The position numbers and the translations under genes were made by a program. From Promethearchaeota archaeon (lineage in GTDB: Archaea > Asgardarchaeota > Lokiarchaeia > Sigynarchaeales > SOKP01), in the NCBI GenBank assembly GCA_019058515.1, contig JAHPYY010000019.1, forward strand, positions 1 to 48,141: 48,141 nt of DNA. The letters are read 5' to 3'. The notes beneath the pieces were generated by a model. The model did no database searches, was not told the origin of the DNA, and saw nothing but the letters and a program-made list of their open reading frames with translations. Each line of letters starts with the position of its first letter. Position 1 is the stretch's first letter. Positions 9,300-18,063 of this stretch are shown here, piece by piece.

Positions 9300-10100
9300 A
9301 TGGAAATCACTTATTCTGATGTGTTACTAAGCATCGTTTTTTTTTTATTTATTCTGTTTATTTGTATAAACTCGATAATGGGCTTTTATCTATCTATAAA
9401 ATCTACTAAAAAAAAAATCTATAATATCGCTATCTTCGGATTCGGCTTTATCGCGATGTCCTTGGTATTCCCATTAGGCTTGTTGGAGCATGGTTATTTC
9501 ATACGAGAACTTATTGTTCAGATCGCTTTCATTCTGTTTGTTGTGTTTACAAACCAAACATTTTACAGAAACAGAGGATTTATCCCTAAATTAGTTTTAG
9601 TTATTGTCATTGTTTCGGCTGTAAACCAACTTGTGTTTCAACTTATGGTAGATTACTTTTTCCCTGATAATGTGGTAATATATTACTTGAAAATTGTTTT
9701 AGATATACCCCATAATTTACTTGTATTTAATTGGATGGGATTTGCATCCTATTCAGCATATAAACGGATTGAAACCGCAGATGTAGAACCGTGGATAAAA
9801 GTGCGATATCGTATGATTGCCATTTTTTCCTTTATCGGTAGTCTTCATTTTATTCCAGAATTGCTTCAACCTATTGAGTATCCAATGGGCTCTCCTGCTT
9901 CTCTCGCTAGCGTTTTAAATTTTGGATTATTAGCGATCATTACAATTATATATAGTAGTGGGTATGCCTTAGCGTGGTTTATGCCTAACCGTCTTAAAAG
10001 ATATTTAAACAGAAATTACCAACCCGTCGAGGAAGAGACCTTTTCTGAAGAAGAATTGATGAATTTAATTAGAAATCAACTACAAGGAAAAGAGAGATAG
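9300..10100 (+). CDS. multi-pass membrane protein of an unnamed family, paralogue of the one at 18050-18703
   Basis: A protein of 266 residues with about seven hydrophobic segments and a hydrophilic C-terminal tail. The ATG at 9300 begins MEITYSDVLLSIVFF; upstream in-frame codons overlap the divergent acetyltransferase gene and are probably not coding. It shares with the protein at 18050-18703 a conserved cytosolic-loop motif (VEPWIKVRYRMI versus IEPWIKFRYKLI), a PxxLxxVLxFxLL-like segment, GYALAWFMPNRLKRYLNRN, and an acidic C-terminal helix (SEEELMNLIRNQLQG). The pattern resembles membrane sensor modules without an output domain. I do not recognise the family. It is followed after 15 bases by a small gene, probably in one operon. 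Confidence 0.7.
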   Translation: MEITYSDVLLSIVFFLFILFICINSIMGFYLSIKSTKKKIYNIAIFGFGFIAMSLVFPLGLLEHGYFIRELIVQIAFILFVVFTNQTFYRNRGFIPKLVLVIVIVSAVNQLVFQLMVDYFFPDNVVIYYLKIVLDIPHNLLVFNWMGFASYSAYKRIETADVEPWIKVRYRMIAIFSFIGSLHFIPELLQPIEYPMGSPASLASVLNFGLLAIITIIYSSGYALAWFMPNRLKRYLNRNYQPVEEETFSEEELMNLIRNQLQGKER

Positions 10101-10115
10101 TATATAAACTAAGAG

Positions 10116-10400
10116 GTGGGTTTAGCGGAGATCATTAACATCTTAGGGGATGCATTGGCTAAGAAAATAGGTCTTAGTACTCCAGCTTCTAGAGGATTGA
10201 TAAAATTAGCCATCATGGACGAGCATGGTCCTTTCAAATCCATAGATACATTGAATTTCGATGATTTTGCATTAGTAATTAAAAATTCTCTTCACGAGAG
10301 ATTGTCAAATTTAGAGATACAGAATTTGGATAACATTATCAAAAAATTACATCTCACGCTTATTAAAAATCAATCTCTGATTTCAATCTCAAAAGTCTAA
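10116..10400 (+). CDS. small helical protein of unknown function
   Basis: About 94 residues with helical character: GLAEIINILGDALAKKIG, TPASRGLIKLAIMDEHGPFKS, and FDDFALVIKNSLHERLS. It lies 15 bases after the membrane protein gene and is probably cotranscribed, so the two products may work together. The start is unclear: the GTG at 10116 sits inside its own AAGAGGTG ribosome-like site, and an in-frame TTG at 10155 would leave the core intact. No Cys or His clusters and no membrane segment are present. I do not recognise the family. Confidence 0.5.
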   Translation: MGLAEIINILGDALAKKIGLSTPASRGLIKLAIMDEHGPFKSIDTLNFDDFALVIKNSLHERLSNLEIQNLDNIIKKLHLTLIKNQSLISISKV

Positions 10401-10596
10401 CATATTATAATTTAAGTTAATTTTGTTTTCTTCCTTATAGATTATAGCTCAAAATATAACTAATAAAGATTTCAACTATTTTTCTCTAAATTATTATTAG
10501 GGTTGACCAAAGAATATTTTTAAATACTGTTAAGGCAAATAGAATTATTGTCGAATTCAATTAAATATTTAACTAACTTCAACGATTTCGATAAAA

Positions 10597-12327
10597 ATGA
10601 CTGAAAAAATTATGGAAGCTAGTCCGTACGCTAGCAAAATATGGTTAAAATCCTACGACGCTCACGCAAAGCCTGAGGTTCCACTAGAACCGTTTACATT
10701 GGTTGAAATGCTAAAAAATGTAGTGGCTCAATATCCGGACAGTTTGTGCTACGACTTTCAAGGTTCCTGTGCAACATATAAAGAATTTATGGGTTTAGTT
10801 AATAGCTTTGCGAATTTTCTAATCCAAAACGGAGTTCAAAAAGGAGATAGAGTGGTGATTAACCTACCTAATTTACCACAGTTTATTGTATCACTATTTG
10901 GAACTTTCACTGCTGGTTGTGCAGTTACTGGTATGAATTTTCTTCTTTCACCAAGCGAAATTAATTATCAATTAAAAGATAGTGGCGCTACAGTAATTGT
11001 AACATTGGATTCTCTTTACGAAGAGAAAGTAAAAGAAGGGATCGAACTCGGAAATACAAATCTTAAGATTATTATAACTGCAAACGCGGCCGATATGTTA
11101 GACTTAGAACCAGAGATGAAACAACAACTTTTTAAGATTGGTAAAATCCCCTTTGGTAAAGTAGATAAACTTGATGGATTTCTTTATAGTACATTCCCAG
11201 AAATAATAAAAACCTACTCTAAGGCATCAACTCCTGATATATCCATTGGATACGACGATGTTTTACTCCTTCAATACACCGGTGGAACGACGGGACCACC
11301 TAAAGGGGCTATCCTTACTCATAGAAATTTAAGTTCCCTCGTACAGATTGTAAATAATTGGTTTGAACCTGCACTTAAACCTGGAAACAATGTATATATG
11401 TCTGGTTTTCCATTTTTCCATTTAGCGGGACTACAATTCTGCATACAAACAGTATCTCAAGCTTGTGCTCAAGTTTTAGTTCCTGACCCGAGAGACACAA
11501 ATTATATGTGTAGCAAATTGAAAGAGTACGAAGGGAGGATTGGTTTATTGTATAACGTCCCAACTTTGTATTTAATGTTATATAATAATCGAAAATTCAA
11601 GAAAATTGACCTATCTTCAGTGGAAGGCTATATCTCAGGCGCCGCTCCTTTTCCAAGCAAAAATATACACGAATTCGAAGAGGTCGTTGGTGAAGGCAAG
11701 GTAGTAGAAGCATATGGCATGACAGAGGCATCACCTGGAGTTACAATGAACCCCTACATCGGAAAGAAAAAGATTGGTACTGTTGGGGTTCCATTTCCAA
11801 ATACTGAATTAAAACTCGTAGATGTATTTGATAGAAGCAAGGAAGTAGCTATAGGAGAACCGGGTGAAATTGTCATTAGAGGCCCTCAAATATTCCAGGG
11901 CTATTGGAACAAACCAGAAGAGACTAAAAGTGCCCTACAAGATGGTTGGTTTTTCTCTGGGGATGTTGGAATAATGGATGGGGATGGCTACTTAACCATC
12001 GTAGATCGTACGAAAGACATGATCAATGTCAGTGGATTTAAAGTGTTTAGCGTCGAAGTAGACGAAAAAATGAACAAGCATCCCGCTATCGAACTCTGCG
12101 CCAGTGTAGGGATTCCTGACCCAGATCGACCAGGTTCCGAATTTGTGAGGCTCTATGTCCAGTTAAAAAAAGGATACGAGGCAAATGAAGAGACTCGAAA
12201 TAGCATTCTTAAATTTGCTCAAGAGAACCTCGCTAAATACAAAATACCTAAGGAAATTACTTTAACCGAAATTCTTCCATTGACGGCAGTAGGAAAAGTG
12301 GACAAAAAGCTATTAAGAAAATCGTAG
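10597..12327 (+). CDS. AMP-forming long-chain acyl-CoA synthetase-type ligase
   Basis: A 576-residue adenylate-forming enzyme. The ATP-binding loop is LLQYTGGTTGPPKGAIL (near residue 225), the A5 motif is AYGMTEASPG (near 372), the hinge/ADP motif is GWFFSGDVGIMDGDGYLTIVDR, and the catalytic C-terminal Lys is in LTAVGKVDKK. It activates a carboxylic acid to acyl-AMP and then acyl-CoA. The overall form is that of fatty acyl-CoA ligases (FadD-like). In archaea these feed beta-oxidation or lipid recycling. The promoter region has TTAAATATTTAAC about 30 bases before the ATG and no clear ribosome site, consistent with a leaderless transcript. Confidence 0.92.
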   Translation: MTEKIMEASPYASKIWLKSYDAHAKPEVPLEPFTLVEMLKNVVAQYPDSLCYDFQGSCATYKEFMGLVNSFANFLIQNGVQKGDRVVINLPNLPQFIVSLFGTFTAGCAVTGMNFLLSPSEINYQLKDSGATVIVTLDSLYEEKVKEGIELGNTNLKIIITANAADMLDLEPEMKQQLFKIGKIPFGKVDKLDGFLYSTFPEIIKTYSKASTPDISIGYDDVLLLQYTGGTTGPPKGAILTHRNLSSLVQIVNNWFEPALKPGNNVYMSGFPFFHLAGLQFCIQTVSQACAQVLVPDPRDTNYMCSKLKEYEGRIGLLYNVPTLYLMLYNNRKFKKIDLSSVEGYISGAAPFPSKNIHEFEEVVGEGKVVEAYGMTEASPGVTMNPYIGKKKIGTVGVPFPNTELKLVDVFDRSKEVAIGEPGEIVIRGPQIFQGYWNKPEETKSALQDGWFFSGDVGIMDGDGYLTIVDRTKDMINVSGFKVFSVEVDEKMNKHPAIELCASVGIPDPDRPGSEFVRLYVQLKKGYEANEETRNSILKFAQENLAKYKIPKEITLTEILPLTAVGKVDKKLLRKS

Positions 12328-12436
12328 AGCATAAATTAACTTCATTTTCTAATTTTTTTTTATAAGGTTAAAAGTAATTAATAAGAACGAGAGCAATCAT
12401 TTAATTTATATTTGGTTTATTTTGCTCCCTTAAACT

Positions 12437-13744
12437 CTAGAATGCTCCAGAACCTACTATCTGGTATAAAATTCTGACTAATCCAGAAATAAAATTACTG
12501 TTGAAAAATAAGAGAATAACTCCAAATGCTAATAAGGCTAAAAACAAACCATTTGTTATAACATGAAAGCTCTTCTCTTTAACGGATAACTTTTGAAACT
12601 CCTTGAAAATTGGTAATTTAAAGTAAAGAGTAATAATAGAAATTCCTATAAAATTCAAGGAATTTAATATAAAAATAGCTTTAATATATGAATTTCCGTA
12701 TGACCAAACAACATTTCCTTCTTTGTTAACTTCCAAGATTAATCCATGGTACTCGCTGCTTATCAACACATTGCCATTTGGTAGTTTATCCGCTTCGTAT
12801 GGAATTAAAAGATCTTGGTCAAACATCCAAACAATTTCATTAGTAGTTCTATTGAGTTCTATTACTCTACAGCCATTACTATCTGTAATTAACAAGTTTC
12901 CGTTTTCTAACTCGTCCGCATCTCTCGGCCACATCAAATCTGTATTATATTCCCAAATTATGTCCTTTGTATTGTAATCAACCTCAATTATTCTATCATT
13001 TCCAGAATCGGCAATTATTATATTGCCATTTGATAGATAATCTGGATTGTGTTGATGATTTAAAAGTTCATAAGCTCCGTAATCCCCATACCACCATAAT
13101 ATGTTGTTTGGATCGTTTGGATTCTTAAAATCTGCTGTGTAATTTACCTCTACAATTAAATCGAAATTTCTTATTGATATTAAACATGCGTCATAACTTC
13201 CATAATTTTTAAACTCCACATCATTGATGTGCGTCCAATCGTAGATTACATTTCCATCGCCATTACTTGGATTGTTATAATAATGGTTAACGTCCCATTC
13301 TTCATTGATTATAGTCCAATTTATCATAGCTGGCTCCCAGCTCCATATAATATTCTTATTAGGGTAATCAATTTCGATGAATCTGTCGTGCTCCGTATCA
13401 GCGATCATTAGATGCCCATTTGGAAGTTGTAGAATCTCGTGTGGTATTGCAACTCCATTCATCTCCCAAATAATATTTCCAAACTCGTCGATTTCTATGA
13501 TTTTGTTTTCGTAATTATTCAAATCAATTCGGTCTTGGTTATCAATTCTTCCCTTATGATTCATCATTTCAGCGAACTTAGTATATGTAACGAACGTAGT
13601 ATTTTTAGAAGTTCTGTCAACGTCGTGAAATACGACAATAGAGTCTGATGCATTGTATATAAATAAGAGGAGAAGGTTTGTTACAATTAAAACTGAAATG
13701 AAAATGAATAATAATTTATATTTCACTTTCTTTACCCCTGACAT
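12437..13744 (-). CDS. membrane-anchored beta-propeller protein, arylsulfotransferase (ASST)-like
   Basis: A 435-residue protein with one N-terminal membrane helix (about 8-28), a beta-propeller of at least five repeats, and two C-terminal membrane helices (about 355-375 and 400-430). The repeats have the form LPNGHLMIADTEHDRFIEID / IIWSW, with LSNGNIIIADSGNDRIIEVD, LENGNLLITDSNGCRVIELN and LPNGNVLISSEYHGLILEV following. This is the pattern of arylsulfotransferase (ASST) and PQQ-like propellers, in which each blade ends in a Trp-containing strand. The N-in topology would place the propeller outside the cell. The catalytic His and Arg residues of ASST cannot be placed with confidence, so a binding or adhesion role is equally possible. 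Confidence 0.65.
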   Translation of the reverse strand: MSGVKKVKYKLLFIFISVLIVTNLLLLFIYNASDSIVVFHDVDRTSKNTTFVTYTKFAEMMNHKGRIDNQDRIDLNNYENKIIEIDEFGNIIWEMNGVAIPHEILQLPNGHLMIADTEHDRFIEIDYPNKNIIWSWEPAMINWTIINEEWDVNHYYNNPSNGDGNVIYDWTHINDVEFKNYGSYDACLISIRNFDLIVEVNYTADFKNPNDPNNILWWYGDYGAYELLNHQHNPDYLSNGNIIIADSGNDRIIEVDYNTKDIIWEYNTDLMWPRDADELENGNLLITDSNGCRVIELNRTTNEIVWMFDQDLLIPYEADKLPNGNVLISSEYHGLILEVNKEGNVVWSYGNSYIKAIFILNSLNFIGISIITLYFKLPIFKEFQKLSVKEKSFHVITNGLFLALLAFGVILLFFNSNFISGLVRILYQIVGSGAF

Positions 13745-13863
13745 TAAATGATATAAACTATCTTAGGTATTAATTTTTACTAAAGCAATCTCTACAAAAA
13801 TAAGTTGAATTGTTTAGCGAAGGGGAGAATTTGGAACTATATCTTTCGTTAGTTGTATGAATA

Positions 13864-14454
13864 TTATAAATTGGCTCTTTTTTTTGCAGCGATATCGTAA
13901 TATAACGATAGTGCTATAAGAATATGTACGAGGATACAGATTATCAATCCATACCATATAAAGAAAACACCTAGGATAAGTCCCATTAATAAAGTGTACA
14001 CAAGGTAATTCAACAAAATCTTAGCGTTCTTATACGCAAACCATATGTGGAGATGATACAAAGAAAACGCAAGGCTTGAACTAATAATGGGTACCCATAC
14101 ATTCATGTTAGGTAGCACTAATAAAAGCCCAATGAAATAAAAGCGGAAAATGAATTCCTCCATCGCCAGGGTGATTGGAAAAAAACCCCAAATATTTATC
14201 CAATTTTTCCTATTGACGAAGGTATATACTACCTCGTGATTAGTGATTCTATCTAGAATATCTTCCTTATAAAGAGCTTTGTTGGTTAATCTGCCTATTA
14301 AATAGAGGCCTCCCATGAGTATTAGCGTAACTACTCCCATCAACAAATCAAGATTTATAATAACGAGATAATTGATTAATACGCCGAAAAAAACTGGTAT
14401 TATTAAAATAAATAAAATGTTTACTTTGATAATGTTCTTACTTTGGCTTTTCAT
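13864..14454 (-). CDS. CPBP family intramembrane metalloprotease
   Basis: A 196-residue protein with about six membrane helices. The CPBP (Abi/Rce1-like) motifs are present: EEFIFRFY (motif 1, the EExxxR form), LAFSLYHLHIWF (motif 2, with His) and LIICILVHILIALSLYYD (motif 3, with His). The Rce1 family cleaves CAAX-type prenylated proteins; prokaryotic members also act in bacteriocin immunity or on unknown membrane substrates. All catalytic positions look intact, in contrast with the broken homologue near 46.9 kb. Upstream is a divergent FAD oxidase gene. Confidence 0.8.
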   Translation of the reverse strand: MKSQSKNIIKVNILFILIIPVFFGVLINYLVIINLDLLMGVVTLILMGGLYLIGRLTNKALYKEDILDRITNHEVVYTFVNRKNWINIWGFFPITLAMEEFIFRFYFIGLLLVLPNMNVWVPIISSSLAFSLYHLHIWFAYKNAKILLNYLVYTLLMGLILGVFFIWYGLIICILVHILIALSLYYDIAAKKRANL

Positions 14455-14555
14455 TAGAAATCCAAAATCTATTCTATTATGTAAGTTAATTTCTGTAATA
14501 CCTAATTATTTAAACATTGAAATTTAAATTTTTTATATTGCATAATTCCGAAATA

Positions 14556-14565
14556 GTTTAAATAC
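14556..14565 (+). promoter_or_regulatory. TATA-like box of the FAD oxidase gene
   Basis: GTTTAAATAC lies about 17-26 bases before the ATG at 14582, with no ribosome site between. This spacing fits an archaeal TATA box driving a leaderless mRNA. Confidence 0.4.
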
Positions 14566-14581
14566 AAAACAGGTTAGATTT

Positions 14582-16099
14582 ATGACTGAAATATACGATA
14601 AATTAGCGCGAATCGTATCGAATAAGTTTGTTTCTAACGATATTATCGTCCGACACGCTTATTCGAGAAATGTGGATCCAATTTTGCAAGGAGTACCAGA
14701 TTTCGTGATAAGACCCAAAAACGCGCAAGAAATTTCTGAAATTCTGAAAATTGCCAACGAAGAAAACGTACCCGTGATACCCAGAGGAGGGGGAGATTGC
14801 GAGTTTGGAGGAAGTAAACCCGTTGGAAATGTGGGAATTGTACTTGATATGAAACGTATGCATAATATACTAAACTTAGATCAAGACAATTTAACCATTA
14901 CAGTGGAAGCAGGAGCCTCTTGGGGAGAACTTAACGAATATTTATGCCATTATGGATTATACACGGGATGTATGGGCCCAGGATCTGGAATGACTGCATC
15001 AGTAGGAGGAGGAATTTCCCATCATTCTGTAGGTGGTGGAGGCTGTGCTAAATACGGAACCTGTACCAACCAATTGGTGGGGTTACAGGTTGTACTACCT
15101 AATGGAGATATTATAGAAACGGGTTCGAGAGCAAATATTCATAATAAATCCCATTTTAATCGTTTTGGAAACGGTCCAGATTTAACTGGACTGTTCTGTG
15201 GAGACAACGGAATCTTAGGTGTAAAAACTCAGGTTACCCTCCAAGTATTTCCAAGACCTCCGTTTGCGGATTATAAGACTTACTTGCTTCCAAGGAAAGA
15301 TAGGATCGTATCCTCAAAGATTTTTACTGAGACTAGACGTACGGGAATCGATGTCTACGACATGATGTACATCTACGACATTATCGTTAAATTAGGATGC
15401 GACTTTGGAATGTTTCCAATGTGGGAAAATCTCAAAAAGAAGCGAGGGATCATGTTCTACACTGTAGAGGCAAATTCAGATACAGAATTAGAAGAAAAAA
15501 CTAAGCAATTAGATAAAATATTTCTAGATAATAAATGCGAAGATATAGGTTCGGAAATAAGCGATGGGAACATAGCCAAATGGCATTACGTAGAACAAGG
15601 TCATTGGCAAATGTACCATAATCTATGGGGAATAGTACCTGGACTTGAGCCACTCACAGCGGAATGCTTTACGCCCATAAGTAAATATCCGGAAATTCTT
15701 AACGATATCGATCAATGGGATATGGAACACAACGATGACATGAAAGTGTTCACAGAAGTAACAGGACAACGCCCTATTACTGGTTCTGGTCCAATATTGC
15801 TGATTGATGGGTGTAATGTGGAATTAACTTGCGGATTTACGAGCTTTGGAAACTACTACGACGGAGAGATTCACGAAGAATTTGAAGATTTGGATCTCAA
15901 ACTGTGGAAATCGTTTTTAGAGAGAGTTACAAAATGGGGGGTAGAATGGTATATGATGGGCGAATTTGCCAGTAGATTGATGGTAGATTTAGACGCGTAT
16001 CTACCTGAATATTATAAACTGCTAAGCTCCATTAAGAAAACAGTCGATCCCAATTCAATCTTGAGTAGAGGTAAATTTAATTTTTGGGGTGAAAAATAA
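14582..16099 (+). CDS. FAD-binding oxidase/dehydrogenase, GlcD-like
   Basis: A 505-residue flavoprotein of the FAD-linked oxidase (PCMH-type) family. The FAD-binding signatures are VPVIPRGGGDCEFGG (near residue 62), TVEAGASWGELNEYL, and GPGSGMTASVGGGISHHSVGGGGCAKYG; the C-terminal segment SSIKKTVDPNSILSRGKFNFW is the usual GlcD ending. Such enzymes oxidise 2-hydroxy acids (glycolate, lactate) or similar compounds and pass electrons to a paired Fe-S subunit. That partner is encoded at 16440-17705, after a small gene, so the three genes probably form an operon. The substrate is not known. Confidence 0.9.
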   Translation: MTEIYDKLARIVSNKFVSNDIIVRHAYSRNVDPILQGVPDFVIRPKNAQEISEILKIANEENVPVIPRGGGDCEFGGSKPVGNVGIVLDMKRMHNILNLDQDNLTITVEAGASWGELNEYLCHYGLYTGCMGPGSGMTASVGGGISHHSVGGGGCAKYGTCTNQLVGLQVVLPNGDIIETGSRANIHNKSHFNRFGNGPDLTGLFCGDNGILGVKTQVTLQVFPRPPFADYKTYLLPRKDRIVSSKIFTETRRTGIDVYDMMYIYDIIVKLGCDFGMFPMWENLKKKRGIMFYTVEANSDTELEEKTKQLDKIFLDNKCEDIGSEISDGNIAKWHYVEQGHWQMYHNLWGIVPGLEPLTAECFTPISKYPEILNDIDQWDMEHNDDMKVFTEVTGQRPITGSGPILLIDGCNVELTCGFTSFGNYYDGEIHEEFEDLDLKLWKSFLERVTKWGVEWYMMGEFASRLMVDLDAYLPEYYKLLSSIKKTVDPNSILSRGKFNFWGEK

Positions 16100-16114
16100 G
16101 AGTTCAAATATACC

Positions 16115-16372
16115 ATGAGTGAAGATTTTTTTGATTTGGAGAATAATATAGGGGAGAAAGTAAGTATAACGGGCAAAATTTCAAATGTAATGTGGCAACA
16201 TTTTCATACTTATGTAAAAACTCACCCTCACATAGGTTATATTGATTTAGACGAGACTCACCAAATTGTCGTTTATACTAAAAACCCCATAGAATGTAAT
16301 GGGGTTGTTCATTTAACAGGTAAATTAATTAAAACCAAGTATAAATCTGATAGTCCAGATCAAAAAATTTAA
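16115..16372 (+). CDS. small OB-fold-like protein between the oxidase and Fe-S genes
   Basis: An 85-residue protein whose strand pattern resembles an OB fold: IGEKVSITGKISNVMWQHF, HIGYIDLDETHQIVVYTKNP, and NGVVHLTGKLIKTKY. The WQHFHTYVKTHPH stretch is rich in His and might bind a metal. It starts 15 bases after the FAD oxidase stop and is followed by the Fe-S gene, so it is probably cotranscribed and may be an assembly or electron-transfer partner; this is inferred from position only. I do not recognise a named family. Confidence 0.55.
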   Translation: MSEDFFDLENNIGEKVSITGKISNVMWQHFHTYVKTHPHIGYIDLDETHQIVVYTKNPIECNGVVHLTGKLIKTKYKSDSPDQKI

Positions 16373-16439
16373 GGTAATTTCTTCCAATATCAATTAATTA
16401 CCGACTCGTGGAAATGTAAAGAGGTGGAATAAAAATAAT

Positions 16440-17705
16440 ATGAGTCAATTAAAAAATTTGAAAACAGAATGGAAAGCCATAATGTCCTGTATTGATTGAG
16501 AAATTTCTTCTTAACCGCAGATGGGATGTGGCGATTGTGGTTTTTCCATTAGAAGGGCTGTAGGAAGATTTTTGACTTGTCCCGTAAAGGAAGCTAAAGA
16601 CGAGGAAAGTTTTGAAATATACTTCTCTCGCGGTAGAATGAATGTGCTAAAAAGTGTTTTAGAGGGAAAACTTCCGCTTAGTAGGGAATTAGCAGAATTT
16701 GTCTATCAGTGTATGGAATGTGGGAATTGTACCGAAGTGTGTCACGAAACTCATAATGAGAATCTCGTGCTTAATACCTCGAAATGGATAGATCACAATA
16801 AAGTCTGGAACGCCTTAAGAAAAGATTTAGTAGAAGCAGGGTTTGCACCATTAGATCGACATGAAAATTTAGTTGAGTATATGAAAAACGATGAAATGAA
16901 AAATCCCTACGGTGAAGAGATAAGTAAGAAATACGCTTGGGCTTCAGAATTTCCTAATATAAAAGAAACAGGTGATAATGTTTTTTTTGCGGGATGCACC
17001 ATGCCTTTAAGACAGGCAGACACGTTAAAAAGTATGATGAAAATTTTACAAGCAGCAGGTCAAGATATGGCATTTTCTAAAGAAGAATGGTGCTGTGGTT
17101 CTATTGGAATTCGAATTGGTGATTACCAATCAATAGAAGAATTAATGAAACACAATTTAGAAATCCTTAAAAATATGGGTGCAAAAACAGTGTTCACTGC
17201 TTGTGCAGGATGTTATCGTACCTTAAAACTAGATTATCCCGAACTTTTAGGAGAGGAACTACCTTTTGAAGTGAAACACATTACAGAAGTCTTGGTTGAG
17301 CTATTAAATGGTAAAAAAATACCGTTTAGCCCAGAAAAAACGGAATCAATTAAAGTAACTTATCATGATCCCTGCCATTTAGGAAGGCACATGGATTTGT
17401 ACGAGATACCGAGAGAAGTAATTACCAACATACCGGGCGTCGAGCTAGTTGAAATGAAGAGAAACCGAAAACACGCTTGGTGTTGCGGAGCGGGTGGAGG
17501 CGTAAAGAGCCAGTTTCCCGATTTAGCGAAAGATATTTCTAAAGAAAGAATAAAAGAAGCAATAGAATCTGGAGCAGATATATTAACTACTAGTTGTCCT
17601 TTCTGTATCGGTAATTTAAGAGACGCTTACGACATTTCCGACCCTAACATTAAGGAGAAAATTCAAGTGATAGATGTTATAGACTTTATTGCATCAAAAA
17701 TCTAA
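16440..17705 (+). CDS. Fe-S oxidoreductase subunit (CCG domain, GlcF/HdrB-like), interrupted by a candidate 30-nt intron
   Basis: The reading frame from ATG 16440 (after a clear AGAGGTGG site) gives MSQLKNLKTEWKAIMSC and then hits TGA (16497) and TAA (16512) before continuing in the same frame from MGCGDCGFSIRRAVGRF. If 16493-16522 is removed, the product is 411 residues and reads MSCMGCGDCGFS...FLTCPV, a complete C-x2-C-x2-C...C-P cluster. A second cluster follows (CMECGNCTEVC), then two CCG domains (EEWCCGS with FAGC upstream, and HAWCCGAGGG with DPCH and SCPFC). Such proteins carry electrons from the FAD oxidase encoded upstream (14582). Starting instead at ATG 16521, which has no ribosome site, would lose the first Cys ligand. 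Confidence 0.85.
16493..16522 (+). other. candidate bulge-helix-bulge (BHB) intron, 30 nt, in the Fe-S protein mRNA
   Basis: Central helix: exon CUGU (16487-16490) pairs with intron GCAG (16517-16520), three Watson-Crick pairs and one U-G. The bulges are AUU (16491-16493) and AUG (16521-16523), and cutting after the second base of each defines the intron. Inside, GAUUGAGAA (16494-16502) pairs with UUCUUAACC (16508-16516) with one A-C mismatch, around the loop AUUUC. The outer helix is only about two pairs. Removal restores the Cys cluster. The structure was found by hand. Confidence 0.65.
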
Positions 17706-18049
17706 TCTTATTTTGTTTATTTCTATTTGTTTTCTATTTATGATTAGATTATTATTTTTTTATTATCATACTGAAAAAGGAATTAAAGAACGATTCTCTA
17801 TTAATCTTTCAATCAAACCTTGTATAATTGAATTAATCCTAAAAGTCGGTATTTCTAATTTTTCTAACCTTTTTTTTAAACTATTTTTTATTGTCTTTTT
17901 TAATAGTTTGTAATTCAGTTGTTCGATTGGCTTAAAGGGGCTATACTCGTCTTTAATAAATAGTTTTATTAAACCTCTACAAGCAGGGGGAGCTGATGTT
18001 CAATTCAGTTGCTAATTGATTGACAATTAAATTTATTATTTGTAGTATT
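17706..18049. other. AT-rich gap without a supported gene
   Basis: This 344-base stretch holds a short run of open frame rich in Phe, Ile and Leu with no start signal or family resemblance, a direct repeat AATTCAGTTG (17912 and 18002), and one arm of an 11-bp inverted repeat. I see no gene. Confidence 0.5.
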
Positions 18050-18063
18050 TCAAGCTCCCCCTG
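17984..18063. repeat. 11-bp inverted repeat overlapping the end of a membrane protein gene
   Basis: CAGGGGGAGCT (17984-17994) and AGCTCCCCCTG (18053-18063) are exact inverted copies 58 bases apart. The right arm encodes the last Gly-Gly-Ala residues of the gene on the minus strand and the left arm lies downstream of it. It could form a hairpin at the mRNA end. The G5/C5 arms stand out in such AT-rich DNA. Confidence 0.45.

Noticed and set aside
16497..16499. TGA in the Fe-S gene as a selenocysteine codon, because it aligns with a Cys codon in a weak local repeat of the motif.
   Set aside because: A TAA follows five codons later in the same frame, and a BHB intron explains both stops.
16489..16520. 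A spliceosomal-type intron (GTATTG ... CTTAAC ... CAG) in the Fe-S gene.
   Set aside because: Its length, 32 bases, would break the frame, and no spliceosome is known in archaea.
17689..17913. Small hydrophobic open frame after the Fe-S gene.
   Set aside because: It overlaps the Fe-S gene end, has no ribosome site, and its composition is what AT-rich DNA gives by chance.
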